A DNA stretch of 64,000 bases from Vitellaria paradoxa (taxonomy: Eukaryota; Streptophyta; Magnoliopsida; Ericales; Sapotaceae): NCBI GenBank assembly GCA_019916065.1, contig CM034236.1, forward strand, positions 25,740,358-25,804,357, in the 5' to 3' direction. The notes beneath the pieces were generated by a model. It saw only the letters and a list, made by a program, of their open reading frames with translations. It made no database searches and was not told where the DNA came from. Shown one piece after another: positions 36,072 through 46,953 of the stretch. How positions within the stretch are numbered: the first letter of the stretch is position 1; the number at the start of each line of letters is the position of its first letter. The position numbers and the translations under genes were made by a program.

Positions 36072-38300
36072 CTGTCAATTTATGTCAATTGATTATAAAT
36101 ACTAGAGAAATGCCCTTCTTTTTGTTGAATAAATTAGAAAAATGCCCAATTTAAATCATAACTCAAAAAGGTAAAACACAAAATCTATTATATGATAACC
36201 ACTCATAATTGAATATATTGTTTCCAATAAGTTCATAAAAGTAATATTAGAGTGAACATGATCAAACACAAACATTGCACTTTCAAATATTAATATTCAT
36301 AATAAACTAAAAGGTGAAAACAAGTTAAGCGATACGCAAGGAACAAGCAAAAAATAAAAAGACACCTTCTTATGTAATATAGCTACATATCATTCTTGAA
36401 AAATAATTATCTTGCATTTAAATTGACTGCCTCCACATGTTCGAACATAGACATTATGCCTTCAAATACTAATATTCCACAATAAACCAAAATGTGAATA
36501 CAAGTTAAGTGCTAAACAAGGAACAAAAACAAGATACAGAGCCATCTTTCTATGTATTATAGGCTATATGATATTCTTGAATAACAATTCTCTTGCTATT
36601 AAATTGACCGCCCACACACATTTTGGCATTTTAAATTAGTGACATAATTACGAATTTATTGAATTGAAATGTAACAAAAGCTTGCTTCTTGCAAGAAAGA
36701 AAAAACATGAAACTTGAATTTTAATGTACCCATAAATGTCTGTCCTTAAAATCTTTAACTAACTGACCACTTAGATACTTTTCTGACCATTGACAAAAGA
36801 GCACTTCATATAGATGCTAAAAGATTGAGTTTCAAAAGATAGATTGGAAAAAGTTCTTCTACGAAGAAAAATAGGTGAATTAATATACTGAGTTAAATTA
36901 ACTTCATATACATCAGACTCATGAGTTAACATTTTCTATTTTGTGTAATTATGGAGAAGTGGCAACATAGAATCCTAGTCAAATTGATTTAAGATAGATA
37001 TACACATAAGAAACCAACTAACACAATATTATCTGACTCAAATTTTTCCTAATCCATAAGATATGTAACTTACATAAGTCTCCGCAATATAAGAATATTT
37101 CAAAGTTTCAGATATCTACACAACAATCAAACATGTTACAAGAATCTAACTTCTCAGGTAACCCATGAAGTGAGGAAATATAATAGGATACTAGGAAATT
37201 GCAACATATCACAACTAATTGTGGAAAAAGAAATGAAAACTATTGACTAAAAGCCATCGTTTTACCCATTTTACCTTCAACAAACATTAATCAATTAATT
37301 CAAAAAGAATGAGATTTAAATACATTTTTAAATCAATAAAAGTTGGAGGACATCAAAGGTAAATGGCAATATACAAGATGCCATTCAACTAACTTAACGA
37401 GACTAGTTATAAACTACATTGATTTCAATAGGTTGGCACCAAAAATTTACAAAACTAGAACGATATGTTATTACCTGCTATATAAACCAACTCTTGGCAA
37501 TGATTAGACAACTACTAGTCACATCTAGTAAACACATATGCCCCTCATAACCAATTGGCTTTAGTATGGCATCTACACAGATGAAAAAGTACATGAAATT
37601 AACTATTTATGTAAACTGTATTTTCCAGATTAAAAAAAAATCAAGCTTTCTTTTGTGAAAAGTTACTTAAGTATCCTTAGAAAGAGAAAAGAAAGTGGTG
37701 AGGCAAAACTCCTCTAGAAGTTTTTCTTCGGCAAAAAATAATTTTCCACTCATATATTTTCAAAAGTATATACAAAAGAACATACACAAAGACGTGCTTG
37801 CATGCATATATATGTGTGTACGCACACACTTGAGCATGACAAATTAAAACAATTGACCAACAAGACCACTAAACGTGCATCGGAAAAACAAACCAAATTT
37901 TTTATGACAAATATTATATTAGAGCAATCACACTATCTTACCTAAAATTCTCACTTCACCAAAGCAACAATCAAAAGATGGGAGCAAAGCCATCTCTGCT
38001 GTTTCATCAAGGCAACTATTTCTCAAGTCAATATAACAAAATTGCTGAGTAATGAGCTAATATAGCAAACAATAATAACATTTTCTAATATTCCAATCAA
38101 ATCAAATTGGCATACTTTCATAAATGTGCATTCCAGTACACCTAATGCTAGTTATTTATCAGTTTATATTCTACTACACCTTGTTTTATAAAATAATTTA
38201 CTGCATAGTTCTACGTAGCAAGACCAAGCCAGCGTGACTCATATAATATTTTCCACACTATCTCAAAGTTCGAATATCTGCAAAAACGTAAATTGCATAC

Positions 38301-38399
38301 TGAGAATGGTGCAAACTAATTTTAGCTCATCAACTAATGATTTTATCATAGAAGCAGTATCTTTCTTAAGCTATTTCGTCCTTTTTACTCTAAGTTCTT
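38301..38399 (-). pseudogene. Charged exon remnant, copy 2
   Basis: Same 99-nt exon as at 11352-11450. The acceptor TAG is kept, but a TAG stop replaces a Glu/Gln codon in the middle (KRTK-stop-LKKDT). Confidence 0.45.
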
Positions 38400-38931
38400 C
38401 TACAAGTCATATTTAACCAAAAAATAAAATAAAATAAAATTAGATCCTATAGCCCAAGATATAAAGAAATATGGCAGATTAAAACAATTGATTAAGACCA
38501 CTGAACATGCATCGGAAAAACAAACCAAATTTTTTAGAACAAATATTATATTAAAGCAATCACAATATCTTACCTGAAATTTCACTTCACCAAAGCAACC
38601 ATTAAAAGATGGGAGCAAAGCCATCTCCCTTGTTATGTCAAGGCAACTATTTCTCAAGTCAATATAATAAAAGTGCTAAATAATGAGCTAATATAGCGAA
38701 AAATAACAACATTTTCTAATATTCCAATCAAATCAAATTGGCATACTTTTGTAAATGTGCTTCCCAGTACATCTAATGCCAGTCATTTATCAGTTTATAT
38801 TCTGCTACACCTTATTTTATAAGACAATTTACTATATAGTTCTGCGTAGGAAGACTAGGCCAACGTGACTCATATGGTAATTTCCACACTATCTCAAAGT
38901 TCAAATATATGCAAAAACATAAATTGCATAC

Positions 38932-39030
38932 TCAGAATGGTGCAAACTAACTTCACCTCATCAACTATTGATTTTATCATAGAAGAAGTATCTTTCTGAA
39001 GCTGTTTCGTCCTTTTTGCTCTAAGTTCTT
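38932..39030 (-). pseudogene. Charged exon remnant, copy 3 (best preserved)
   Basis: Reads EELRAKRTKQLQKDTSSM then IKSIVDEVKLVCTIL, with acceptor CTTGCAG and donor GTATGC both present and no stop. Gene unknown. Confidence 0.5.
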
Positions 39031-39244
39031 CTGCAAGTCATATTTAATCAAAAAAATAAAATAAAATTAGATCCTATAGCCTCAGATGTAAAGAAACATG
39101 AAGAAATAATTATAAGAATTAAAAAGGGAACAACAAATACATTACCATTGCTAAGGATGACTTCTGCCGCTTTGATCCTAAGCGTATGGATCAATTTCTT
39201 TGTTGCCACTATCCAAAGGAGAGTTATTTTCAATCAGGGAAAAT

Positions 39245-39420
39245 GATGAGGATCATGTCTTAAGATTGCTATATTTTAAGAATTCAGTTTCTAGGTTATC
39301 TAGTATTATTCAGATTATTGGGTTTTTATTCTAACTTTACTTGCAATTGGGAATTAGGGGATGGTTGTTTAGAATAGTCTATATAAAGGCTAAATTTGTA
39401 TTATCATTAGTTTTGGAGAC
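39245..39420 (+). repeat. LTR-like element, right copy (partial)
   Basis: Matches 12379-12550 (TGATGAGGATCATGTC, then CTATATAAAGGCTAAATTT). Diverges after 39420, where LINE-related sequence begins. Confidence 0.45.
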
Positions 39421-39599
39421 GTGGCCTGTAGGAGTAGCAAATTTTGTTCAATAACAATTGTGGTTTCCACTTACCCAAACAAAGAATTTCTTCTATTTGT
39501 ATTAGGCATAATTTGGGACCTATCAGTAGCAAAAAGAATTTAGAAATTGTAGAGGAACTTCCTTTTGGGGGGATTAACAGAAGAGAGGAAGTTCAATTT

Positions 39600-40720
39600 G
39601 AATAAGTAGGAGATTGTGCACCGTCCAATAAAGGAATGACGAGTGGGGTTATGGAGAATGAAGGTGTTTAATCAAGCGTTATTGGGGAAGTGTTTGTGAA
39701 GATTTTCCCCAGAAAAGGAGAGATTGCGGTGGAAGGTAGGTAGTACTAGACATGGGACAGAGTTTGGGAGTGAGTGTCCAGAGCATCATTAGAACCTTAC
39801 GGGATAGGTCTGGGGAGTCGTATTCGGGGCAACATGACTAGTGTTTAACACCCTTCGGTCAATAGAGGTGGGAAGAGGAGACATGATGAGATTTTGGAAG
39901 GACAGGTGATTGGAGGGGAGGTGCCTAAAAGATGACTTTGTGCAAATCTTTTCATTGGCAGTTAATAAGGATGTATCAATATTAGAGAATAGGACGATAA
40001 GAGAGAGATGGTTTTGTCTAGTAAATCAATTTGAGAAGGCATTTGCAAGATTGAGAATTGAAAAGCCATGTGGTTTTGTCTAGAGTTTTTAATGTAATGT
40101 CCTTTTACTATGCCTTGTCAGACCAAGGAGTCCGGCTTCCTGTGGTTCAAAATCTGGAGATGTGGGGCCCTACTTAAAGTGGCCTTTTTTGTTTGTTGTG
40201 TGGTTTATGATAAAATTTTGACATTAGACCACTTAAGGAGGAGGAGGGTAATTGTAAGCCTTTACCCAAATGAGGCCCAGATGACAAATCACTTGTTTGT
40301 GGATTGTTCGTTGGTTGCAAAACTGTAAAACCTTGCCTTACCAAGAATTGGCTTGGCTTGGCTTGGCTTAGGTAGCATCAAGAAGGTTTAATCTTTTGCT
40401 GGAAGCTTGGGAGGAGTCAGAGTCCCAAAGTATAGGAAGAAGATTCGAAACCTTATTCCTTTTTGTATTCTTTGATTAATTTGGGGGAGACAAATAGGAA
40501 TACTTTTGTAGATATAGCATTACCATTTGGTTGAAGAGTTATTTTTTTTTCTTTATTCTACAATTGGTTAGGAGGAAAGAGCCGGAGCTCTTTTTGTTTT
40601 CAGATTTTGTTAATAGCTTCCAATTATAACTCAATTCTTAGGTCTTTTGCATCTTCTTGAAACTTTCTATAAAATCTTAACCTTTATCCCCCACCCCCCA
40701 AAAAAAGTAAGTTTAACACA
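39600..40720 (+). pseudogene. L1-type LINE 3' part (RT tail and zinc-binding domain)
   Basis: Near 39655 the frame reads MKVFNQALLGKCLWRF then SPEKERLRWKV, the usual region after RT in plant L1 elements. At 40110-40328 there is a zf-RVT-like block (FKIWRCGALLKVAFFVCC, ILTLDHLRRR, TNHLFVDCSLVAKL). Stops and frameshifts abound. An A-rich run near 40700 may mark the 3' end. Confidence 0.75.
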
Positions 40721-41064
40721 ATTTGGTAGCTAACATTATGGATTGGAACCATTCATAAAGAAAATCATAAATAAACAACTAACAAAGTGGGACTTACAAT
40801 TTAATAAAATTTTATTCAATTTCTACCCCTAAACCATTTAATGCATGGCCTATAAATATATAAAAAACAAAAGCACTTATAGCAGTACCAAGTCCAAAGA
40901 CATGCAAATCATATGTGTGATCACATGGCAACAAATAGGTGTCCAAAAAAAGATGGCCTTTTAACAAATAAAATACAAAATGGAGGAGGAAAATACAAAA
41001 CAAAAAGAAAATTGTATCAGGAAAAGTTATGAACCAAGCAATTAGGGTAAGAGAGCAAAAGTAC

Positions 41065-41132
41065 TTGCATCGATATTTGGAGTGCCTCTATTTTTCACTA
41101 GTGCAAGCTTTTTTGAAAGAGTTTTCATGCAT
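41065..41132 (-). pseudogene. Villin exon remnant (third of three found)
   Basis: Follows acceptor GGTTGCAG. Starts ATGCATGAAAACTCTTTC (MHENSF; plant villins have MHGNSFQRKLAIVKNGG). A small deletion after SF shifts the frame, so KLALVKNRGTP is read out of phase. The donor GTACTT follows. Confidence 0.75.
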
Positions 41133-41221
41133 CTGCAACCTTGTGAAAAAATATATGTATTTCTTTAGAAAGTCATGAATTCCTAATTATATACTATTCG
41201 AGAGTTACATCACAGAGATAT

Positions 41222-41347
41222 TGCAGATATTGCGAAGTCCCGTGTGAAGAAACATGTGAAAAAAGGTGGTTCACTCCATTCTGCAATGATATATATTAGA
41301 GCTTCAAGAGATATATTTTCCAAAAGAAAATCACGCTCAATAAATTT
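41222..41347 (-). pseudogene. Villin exon remnant (second of three found)
   Basis: Reads KFIERDFLLENISLEALIY, IIAEWSEPPFFTCFFTRD, FAISA, which matches the plant villin segment LERDFLLENLSxEAPIYIVMEGSEPPFFTRFF. The frame is open, but the donor GT is AT and the acceptor AG appears as AC. Confidence 0.85.
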
Positions 41348-41859
41348 GTCAAAATAATAAGAGATTGCAAATGTCACCAAGAAACTTGCAAGTATCAGAA
41401 ATCTCAAGAGTACTACAAGCTAATTATGAGAAATTGGGATTTTTAGTTGTTTATAATATTTCTCTGCACATGCAAGACACTACAACAAAAGGAATAGATC
41501 ATGGCATGTGCATGAAACTCCCAAATATTAAAATTAATTTAATGGAACTATCCAAAACTAACAAAGCATTGGCGTAGAACAATCAATGCATAATTGCAAG
41601 TCTGCAAGTTTTAGATTCGAATTAACAAACTTTGCATATATTAGTGCCCAGGTTTTGTTAGCTATTGAGCTTCCTCAAAGGTCAAAACATATGAATATGT
41701 TGTGGGTATAATAGCACCCCCCCCTTTTTTTTTTGGGTGTCACTTTACACCAAAGCATGACCCTTTCTTCAATGTGCAGCCTGCCAAATCACACCTCTCC
41801 AATAGGTAGAGAAGGATTCTAGTCTTTGAGTTATCTTGTTGCCCCACCCAAACAAAGAT

Positions 41860-42140
41860 GTCTAAGTGAAATCAAGGATAAATACATATTTAGTCATCAA
41901 ATCATCCTTTTAAAGTTGTACATCGCGTACAACTGCAATAACATCAATTCGTAATTCAAATTATGTGCAAAGATTTAGTAGAACTAACATTATTAGATAT
42001 AGAATGCAAGGGAACTAACAATATTTCTTCTCTTTGATTTCATTATATTATGTATCTCAATAAAAACCTAAATATTATAACACACTACATAAATATATAT
42101 TACGCATTCCATGAATTGTTTAGAATGAAATTTCATTACT
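41860..42140. repeat. Local duplication, copy 1 (partner 43480-43745)
   Basis: Shares ATTATGTGCAAAGATT, TTAGATATAGAATG and CATTCCA(T/A)GAATTGTTTAG with 43480-43745, about 1.6 kb away in the same orientation. It lies in the villin intron region. Confidence 0.75.
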
Positions 42141-42474
42141 TTGCCAAAGAAATTAAAAAAAAAAAAAAAAACTTACCAAAAAAAAAGAAATTAAAAAAAA
42201 ACAGTGCTTCAAAAATGATTAATTTCTTTTATTGAATAAAATTCAGAATACTTTAGTACAAAAACAAGGGACATATTTCATAAGGACAATCTTAGTAAGA
42301 TAATAAATAATAGACCCGAAGGAAACACAAACCCTCAATCTCCTGAAAACTAGCATGCTTTTTGCCAATAAACAGTGCAATGGAAGCAACAAATCTAAAC
42401 TTATTAATACTAGTTACACTAGGCATAAGAGTGAAAGTCCAATGAATAGAATAGAGCATTATTGTTGCTCTCAC

Positions 42475-42622
42475 CATTTGTGAAAGTGCATGAGAATAGG
42501 AGAGGGTCACCTTTAGCATCCCTTCCAATCTTCTGGCTAGGGTATTCAGATTTTCCAATTAACAATTCCCAAAATTGTTCAGATTCTGCACCTTCTTTTT
42601 GTATTCTGGACTGCAGATTTGG
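42475..42622 (-). pseudogene. Villin exon remnant (first of three found)
   Basis: Villins bundle and sever actin filaments in the cytoplasm. The minus strand reads PNLQSRIQKEGAESEQFWEL, LIGKSEYPSQKIGRDAKGDP, LLFSCTFTN, with acceptor TTCATTGCAG and donor GTGAGA. The frame is intact. It corresponds to the end of a middle gelsolin repeat in plant villins (EQFWxxLGGKSEYPSQK). The next exon (TEIYNF...DIFVWVGQQVD in the family) is not found between here and 41347, so the fragment is broken. Confidence 0.9.
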
Positions 42623-43479
42623 CTGCAATGAAAAACGTAAAACAAGTGGATAATGAGTTAGCCAGATCAAGCAAAAGTTAAAATGGTGACTTTGGAAACA
42701 TGTTGTCATATTAATGTCTAAACTAGTGTAATATGGAGAAAAAAAAAATTCACTTCTTGGAAATAGTCAATGTGTTCAGATGAATGGATAAGACAATTTA
42801 AGCAATTAACCAACTAGTGAGGAAACATCCAATAGAACACAAAAATGCAAAATGAAGTAAGATTACTCTTTCTTGTGGTTCTAGTCATCAAAGGTGTTTC
42901 ACCAAAAAAAAAAAAAAAAGAAAAATCACTGCAAGATTTGTAAATGCTTAATCAAGCCTCAGTAGGGGAAGCAAAAAGCAACCATAAAACACATCAAGCA
43001 TTTATGAGATCCAGCGGCCTCTCAACAAGTTCCTGGTCCTATAAGGTTGTAAGGTTTTCGGACCATCTAAGCACAGTCAAGCCATTGTGTATGATGAGCC
43101 ACTATACTAGACTAGCAGTCCGACCTTTATATAAGTAAATTACCTGACAGGTAAAAACTTTAGTGACTCAACCATCTTACTTGCTTGTGAAATAGCTGAA
43201 GCTTGATCTTCCTACATTTCATGGTCAATGCATGGTAAATCATAAGATAAGAAATTGCATCAAATTGAAGTACACAAAATAAACTCTAGATACAATTTTA
43301 CCCTTACATATCTTTGCTTGTGCTTGTGCATGCGTGTGCATTTTAAGGCAAGGGCTAAGAAGTGAGAAATAGGGGAAGCGGAGGAGAGAGATATATAGAG
43401 CAAACAAAGCAAACACAGATGTCAAAGAAAAATAATTCTCTTTAGAGAGCTTTACAAACAGCTTCATGATGTGACTAAT

Positions 43480-43745
43480 CAAATGCATCTTCAGTCATGA
43501 AATCATCCTGTTTAAAGTTTATCCTGTACAATTGCAATAACACCAATTCATAATTTAAATTATGTGCAAAGATTCAGCAGAACTAATGTTGTTAGATATA
43601 GAATGTGAGGCAATTAACAATATTTCTCCTCTTTGATTTCATAATGTTTAATAAAAACCTAAAACATTAGAATATATTGCATAAATGGATTTACATTACA
43701 CATTCCAAGAATTGTTTAGAAACTTTATTACTTTACCAAGGAGAG
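43480..43745. repeat. Local duplication, copy 2
   Basis: Partner of 41860-42140. No exon has been duplicated with it as far as I can see. Confidence 0.75.
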
Positions 43746-43795
43746 TAGTAAAAATGAGGATGCTAAGATGAAGGGGTGGTAATGCAAAATATATA

Positions 43796-44025
43796 TGTTG
43801 AAATAAAAGAATAAATAAAATATTGAAAAAAAAGAATTGTATTAATGTGTGTATTGAATACAATAGAATAGCAACCCTATTTATAGAGGTGCCAAAGTAG
43901 AATCAGAATAGAAATAGGAAACTAAATTAGAATAGGAATAGAAAACAATAAGAAAACTTATAATGAAAAAGAAAAGAATTTCCTAATTATAATTTCTAAA
44001 TTTCTATATCTTATATATGTCGACA
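43796..44025 (-). repeat. 3' LTR of non-autonomous element
   Basis: 230 bp; followed on the plus strand by CCCTCCCTCAAAC, the complement of the polypurine tract. Confidence 0.9.
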
Positions 44026-44164
44026 CCCTCCCTCAAACTCAAGATGAAAAATTAGATACCAACTTGAGTTTGGAGACTAAAAACTGGAAAGCAGTCACGA
44101 ATACGCTGTAACTTTGAGAGATTACATGCCTTGAGAGATCATGAGCATAGATTTGATTAGACGC

Positions 44165-44434
44165 CATAAGATCACGAGCCCAAATCTACTAACGTGCCTC
44201 GAGGTAAAAAAAAATGTAGATCCAAATCTACTAATACACCTCGAGGTCACAAAAACGTAGATCCAAATCTACTAACGCGCCTCGAGGTCACAAAAACGTA
44301 GATCCAAATCTACTAACGTGCCTCAAGGTCACAAAAACGTAGATCACGAGCCAAAATCTACTAACGCGCCTCGAGGTCACAAAAAAAAATATAGATCCAA
44401 ATCTACTAACACGCCTCGAAGTCACAAAAACATA
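44165..44434 (-). repeat. 41-bp tandem array, six units
   Basis: Unit on the plus strand: GATCCAAATCTACTAACG, CGCCTCGAGGTCACAAAAACGTA. Starts near 44165, 44219, 44260, 44301, 44342 and 44394. Two units carry an extra ACGAG-type segment. On the minus strand it gives a repetitive frame (VTSRRVSRF). Confidence 0.9.
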
Positions 44435-44464
44435 GATTAGGGGGAAGCGTGTTGAATGGCCAAG

Positions 44465-44690
44465 ATACGCAAAGCCAAAAGCGCAAGATAGCATGTGCAT
44501 GTCTCCAAATGAGTGACTGGGGTCTTCAATAGAGAAACTGAAGCAGCAACAAATATCTCCAAAAGAGAAACTCAAAAGCCAAAAGCGCAAGATAACATAT
44601 GCATGTCTCCAACGGAGTGATCGAGGTCTTCAATAGAAAAACTGATGTAACAAGAAGTATCTCCAAAAGAGAAACTTGAAATTTAAAAAT
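44465..44690 (-). repeat. Two copies of a repeat of about 115 bp
   Basis: GCCAAAAGCGCAAGATA...GCATGTCTCCAA...GGTCTTCAATAGA...ATCTCCAAAAGAGAAACT occurs twice in a row. Confidence 0.8.
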
Positions 44691-44857
44691 TCCAAAAAAA
44701 AAAAACTAGATATAGGAATAAACAAAAAATGATATGAAATTGGGTAGATGAGCAGCGAAGGCAGCGGCGACGCAAGGAAGGGCAACACTGGCGGCCAAAG
44801 ATGTAGTTGTTAGATACCTAGTCTACCCAGGATCAAAAACCATAGGCACTGATACCA

Positions 44858-45088
44858 TGTTGAAATAAAAGAAGAAATAAAATATTGAAAAAAAAAGAAT
44901 TGTATTAATGTGTGTATTGAATACAATAGATAGCAACCCTATTTATAGAGGTGCCAAAGTAAAATCAAAATAGAAATAGGAAACTAAATTAGAATAGGAA
45001 TAGGAAACAATAAAAAAACCTATAATGAAAAGGAAAAAGAATTTCCTAATTATAATTTCTAAATTTCTATATCTTATATATGTCAACA
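44858..45088 (-). repeat. 5' LTR of non-autonomous element
   Basis: 231 bp, next to the PBS. Followed by a (TA)n tract into which the element inserted. Confidence 0.9.
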
Positions 45089-45508
45089 ATATATATATAT
45101 ATATATAGGACAAGAAATGAACATATCTGAAAGAAAGTTGAAGTAGCACAATAGATGAGAAGTTGAGAGAAATGTCATTTAAGATTGTTTAGTTAAATTC
45201 AATATGTATCTAGAGATGCACAAGTAAAGAAGAGTTAGCTAATCAAACTAGACAATGTAAAAAAGACAAAAACTAAACATAAAGTTATATGGATTAAAAT
45301 TGTAAAGAAATATCTAATTTCATATAACCTTGTGGAAAAAATACCCCATAAATGAGTGGACAAGGGGGATTCAAGTAGCTGACTGCAACGAGTTTGAGAC
45401 CACAGCTTTGTTAAGTTGACTTGAATTTTTTTTTTTTTCCAATTATAACCTCAAATATGTTTATGTCTAAAGAGAAACAAATGAAAAAATGAACTTCAAA
45501 AAACTTAC

Positions 45509-45695
45509 AGACAGAATTCCCCACCCAGTGGGTACAAATACCAATAAATATACTAGCAAAAATATCTGGTACCGATAGGTCTGTGACTACAATAACAGCT
45601 GTGACCAAACCAGCTAGTACAACCAAGGAGAGCCCTTGGATAAAGTGTAGCAGCAACTGAAAATTAACAGATATCTTCTGGCTGAAGGTGAATAC
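45509..45695 (-). pseudogene. Callose synthase exon remnant (third found)
   Basis: Callose synthase makes beta-1,3-glucan at the plasma membrane. The exon begins after CTATAG and reads VFTFSQKISVNFQLLLHFIQ, GLSLVVLAGLVTAVIVVTDL, SVPDIFASI, the C-terminal membrane region. The next conserved word, PTGWGILS, is present but shifted by one base. The donor GTAAGT is intact. VFTFSQKISVNFQLLLRF with SVPDIFA is characteristic of the CalS9/10 (GSL10/GSL8) group. Confidence 0.9.
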
Positions 45696-45792
45696 CTATA
45701 GAAACCCAAAATGTAGGACCATACAGATACAATGAGTTGTTCATATAAAGGTCTAAAGTGTAGCATTTAAGGTTCAAACTTATAATGCACAC

Positions 45793-45845
45793 CTTGAAAA
45801 GAATAATGAGCACTGCCAGCACAATTCACGATAAGCCATACATGT
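45793..45845 (-). pseudogene. Callose synthase exon remnant (second found)
   Basis: Reads VYGLS-stop-IVLAVLIILFK before donor GTGTGC; the family has VYGxSWxVLxxxxxLFK directly before VFTFSQK. The Trp codon is TGA (45826-45828). The exon's 5' end is unclear and is crowded by the LTR that begins at 45960. Confidence 0.75.
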
Positions 45846-45969
45846 ACGAAACCACACAAATTTGTAACATAAGCAAGCAACAATATGTGCACAAAAATTG
45901 GATTGGCATGTAATGGGCAAATTGGTGCACCTTAAGTCACAAGCAGTATCTTAAATATATGATGGGGAC

Positions 45970-46171
45970 TATTAGATTATATTTCTAGAATAGTCCTATA
46001 TATATATATATATATCCTAAATTAATACATATCCTAAATTGATACGTATCCTAAATTAGTGATAATTCTATTAAGTCTAGGTTTTTTATTCACCCTATAA
46101 ATATAGGGTTTCGTTGTACAATATTGATCATCAATATCAATACATAATTTTCTTCTTCTTTTATTCTAACA
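45970..46171 (+). repeat. 5' LTR of the copia derivative
   Basis: 202 bp, with repeated ATCCTAAATT words, CCTATAAATATAGG near 46095, and TTCTAACA at the end. Confidence 0.93.
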
Positions 46172-46329
46172 TGGTATCAGAGTATAAGATTTTTGACCCT
46201 GGATAGCTTAAACCTTTCCCCGATATTATGGCAATGATCACTGCCATAGCTCATTCTCTTACTACTAGCCCTCGCTCTTCCTTCCACAAGTCACCACCTA
46301 TCTTGTTATCTTACTATACCAACTTTTCA

Positions 46330-46780
46330 ATGCGCCTCCAACGCGCTGCTTCGCGCCCCTTCAATGCCCTTCCATGTGCCTTCAATGCGCTCCTCTGCGC
46401 CCCTTTCAATGCGCTTCCATGCGCCTTCAACGCGCTCCTCTATGCCCCTTTCAATGCGCTTCCATGCGCCTTCAACGCGCTCCTCTACGCCCCCTTCAAT
46501 GCGCTTCCATACGCCTTCAACGCGCCTCCGTGAGCCTTCAACCTCTCAACGCGCTTCTCCGCGCCTCCTTCAACGCGCTTCCGTGCGCCTTCAACCTTTC
46601 ACAACACGCTTCCGTGCGTCTTCAACCTTTCACAATACGCCTCTCCTTGCCTCCTTCAATGCGCTTACCTGCACCTTCAACCTTTCAACACGCTTCTCTG
46701 CGCATCCTTCAACGCATTTTCATGCGCCTTCAACCTTTCAATGCGCTTCTCTGTACCTCCTTCAACGCACTTCCATATGA
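46330..46780 (+). repeat. 45-bp minisatellite, open in all three plus frames
   Basis: Unit of the type GCGCTCCTCTACGCCC, CTTTCAATGCGCTTCC, ATGCGCCTTCAAC, three clean units from 46391 to 46525, then shorter and more variable units to about 46780. The unit length is divisible by three and lacks stops, so three overlapping frames of about 100-140 codons stay open (for example FNALPCAFNALLYAP repeated). It is GC-rich in an AT-rich window. Confidence 0.9.
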
Positions 46781-46897
46781 ACTCCGCTACTTAGACTGCT
46801 GATTTATTTCTCAAACCTCTCCCTCCTGGACGATTTCATGAATTGGTTTCCAAATTCAAGTTGGTCTCTCCTATACCTCCTTGAGTTTGCCGGGGTG

Positions 46898-46922
46898 TGT
46901 TAGATTATTTCTAGAATAATCC

Positions 46923-46953
<31 letters not shown>

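Larger units (their letters stand above)
32330..38300. repeat. Large duplicated segment, copy B
   Basis: Counterpart of 14600-25860 without the MITE and the copia element, but with its own 789-bp insertion (33322-34110) and a small G-run insertion near 34543. It continues past the point where copy A ends and joins sequence also found in U0 (11087-12640). Confidence 0.9.
37838..39120. repeat. Tandem duplication of a unit of about 630 bp
   Basis: Unit 1 (37838-38471) and unit 2 (38472 to about 39105) share CATCGGAAAAACAAACCAAA, AGATGGGAGCAAAGCCATCTC, AATGAGCTAATATAGC and the charged exon. The junction is near ATATGGCAGATTAAAAC. U0 and copy A carry only one unit. Confidence 0.8.
43796..45088 (-). 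mobile_element. Non-autonomous LTR element with internal tandem arrays (1293 bp)
   Basis: LTRs at 43796-44025 and 44858-45088 (TGTTGAAATAAAAG at one end, GTCGACA or GTCAACA at the other) flank an 832-bp interior. The PBS on the minus strand is TGGTATCAGTGCC (44846-44857 region), and the polypurine tract is GAGGGAGGG next to the 3' LTR. The target duplication is ATATA on both sides. No gag or pol is visible. The LTRs differ at roughly eight positions. The interior consists largely of two tandem arrays (44165-44434 and 44465-44690). Confidence 0.9.

Noticed and set aside
40812..41003. Minus-strand frame downstream of the villin exons, as a possible further villin exon
   Set aside because: No resemblance to the villin linker or headpiece, and no splice signals.
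46364..46802. Two overlapping plus-strand frames of 138 and 142 codons
   Set aside because: They are shifted readings of the 45-bp minisatellite inside the copia derivative, not independent genes.
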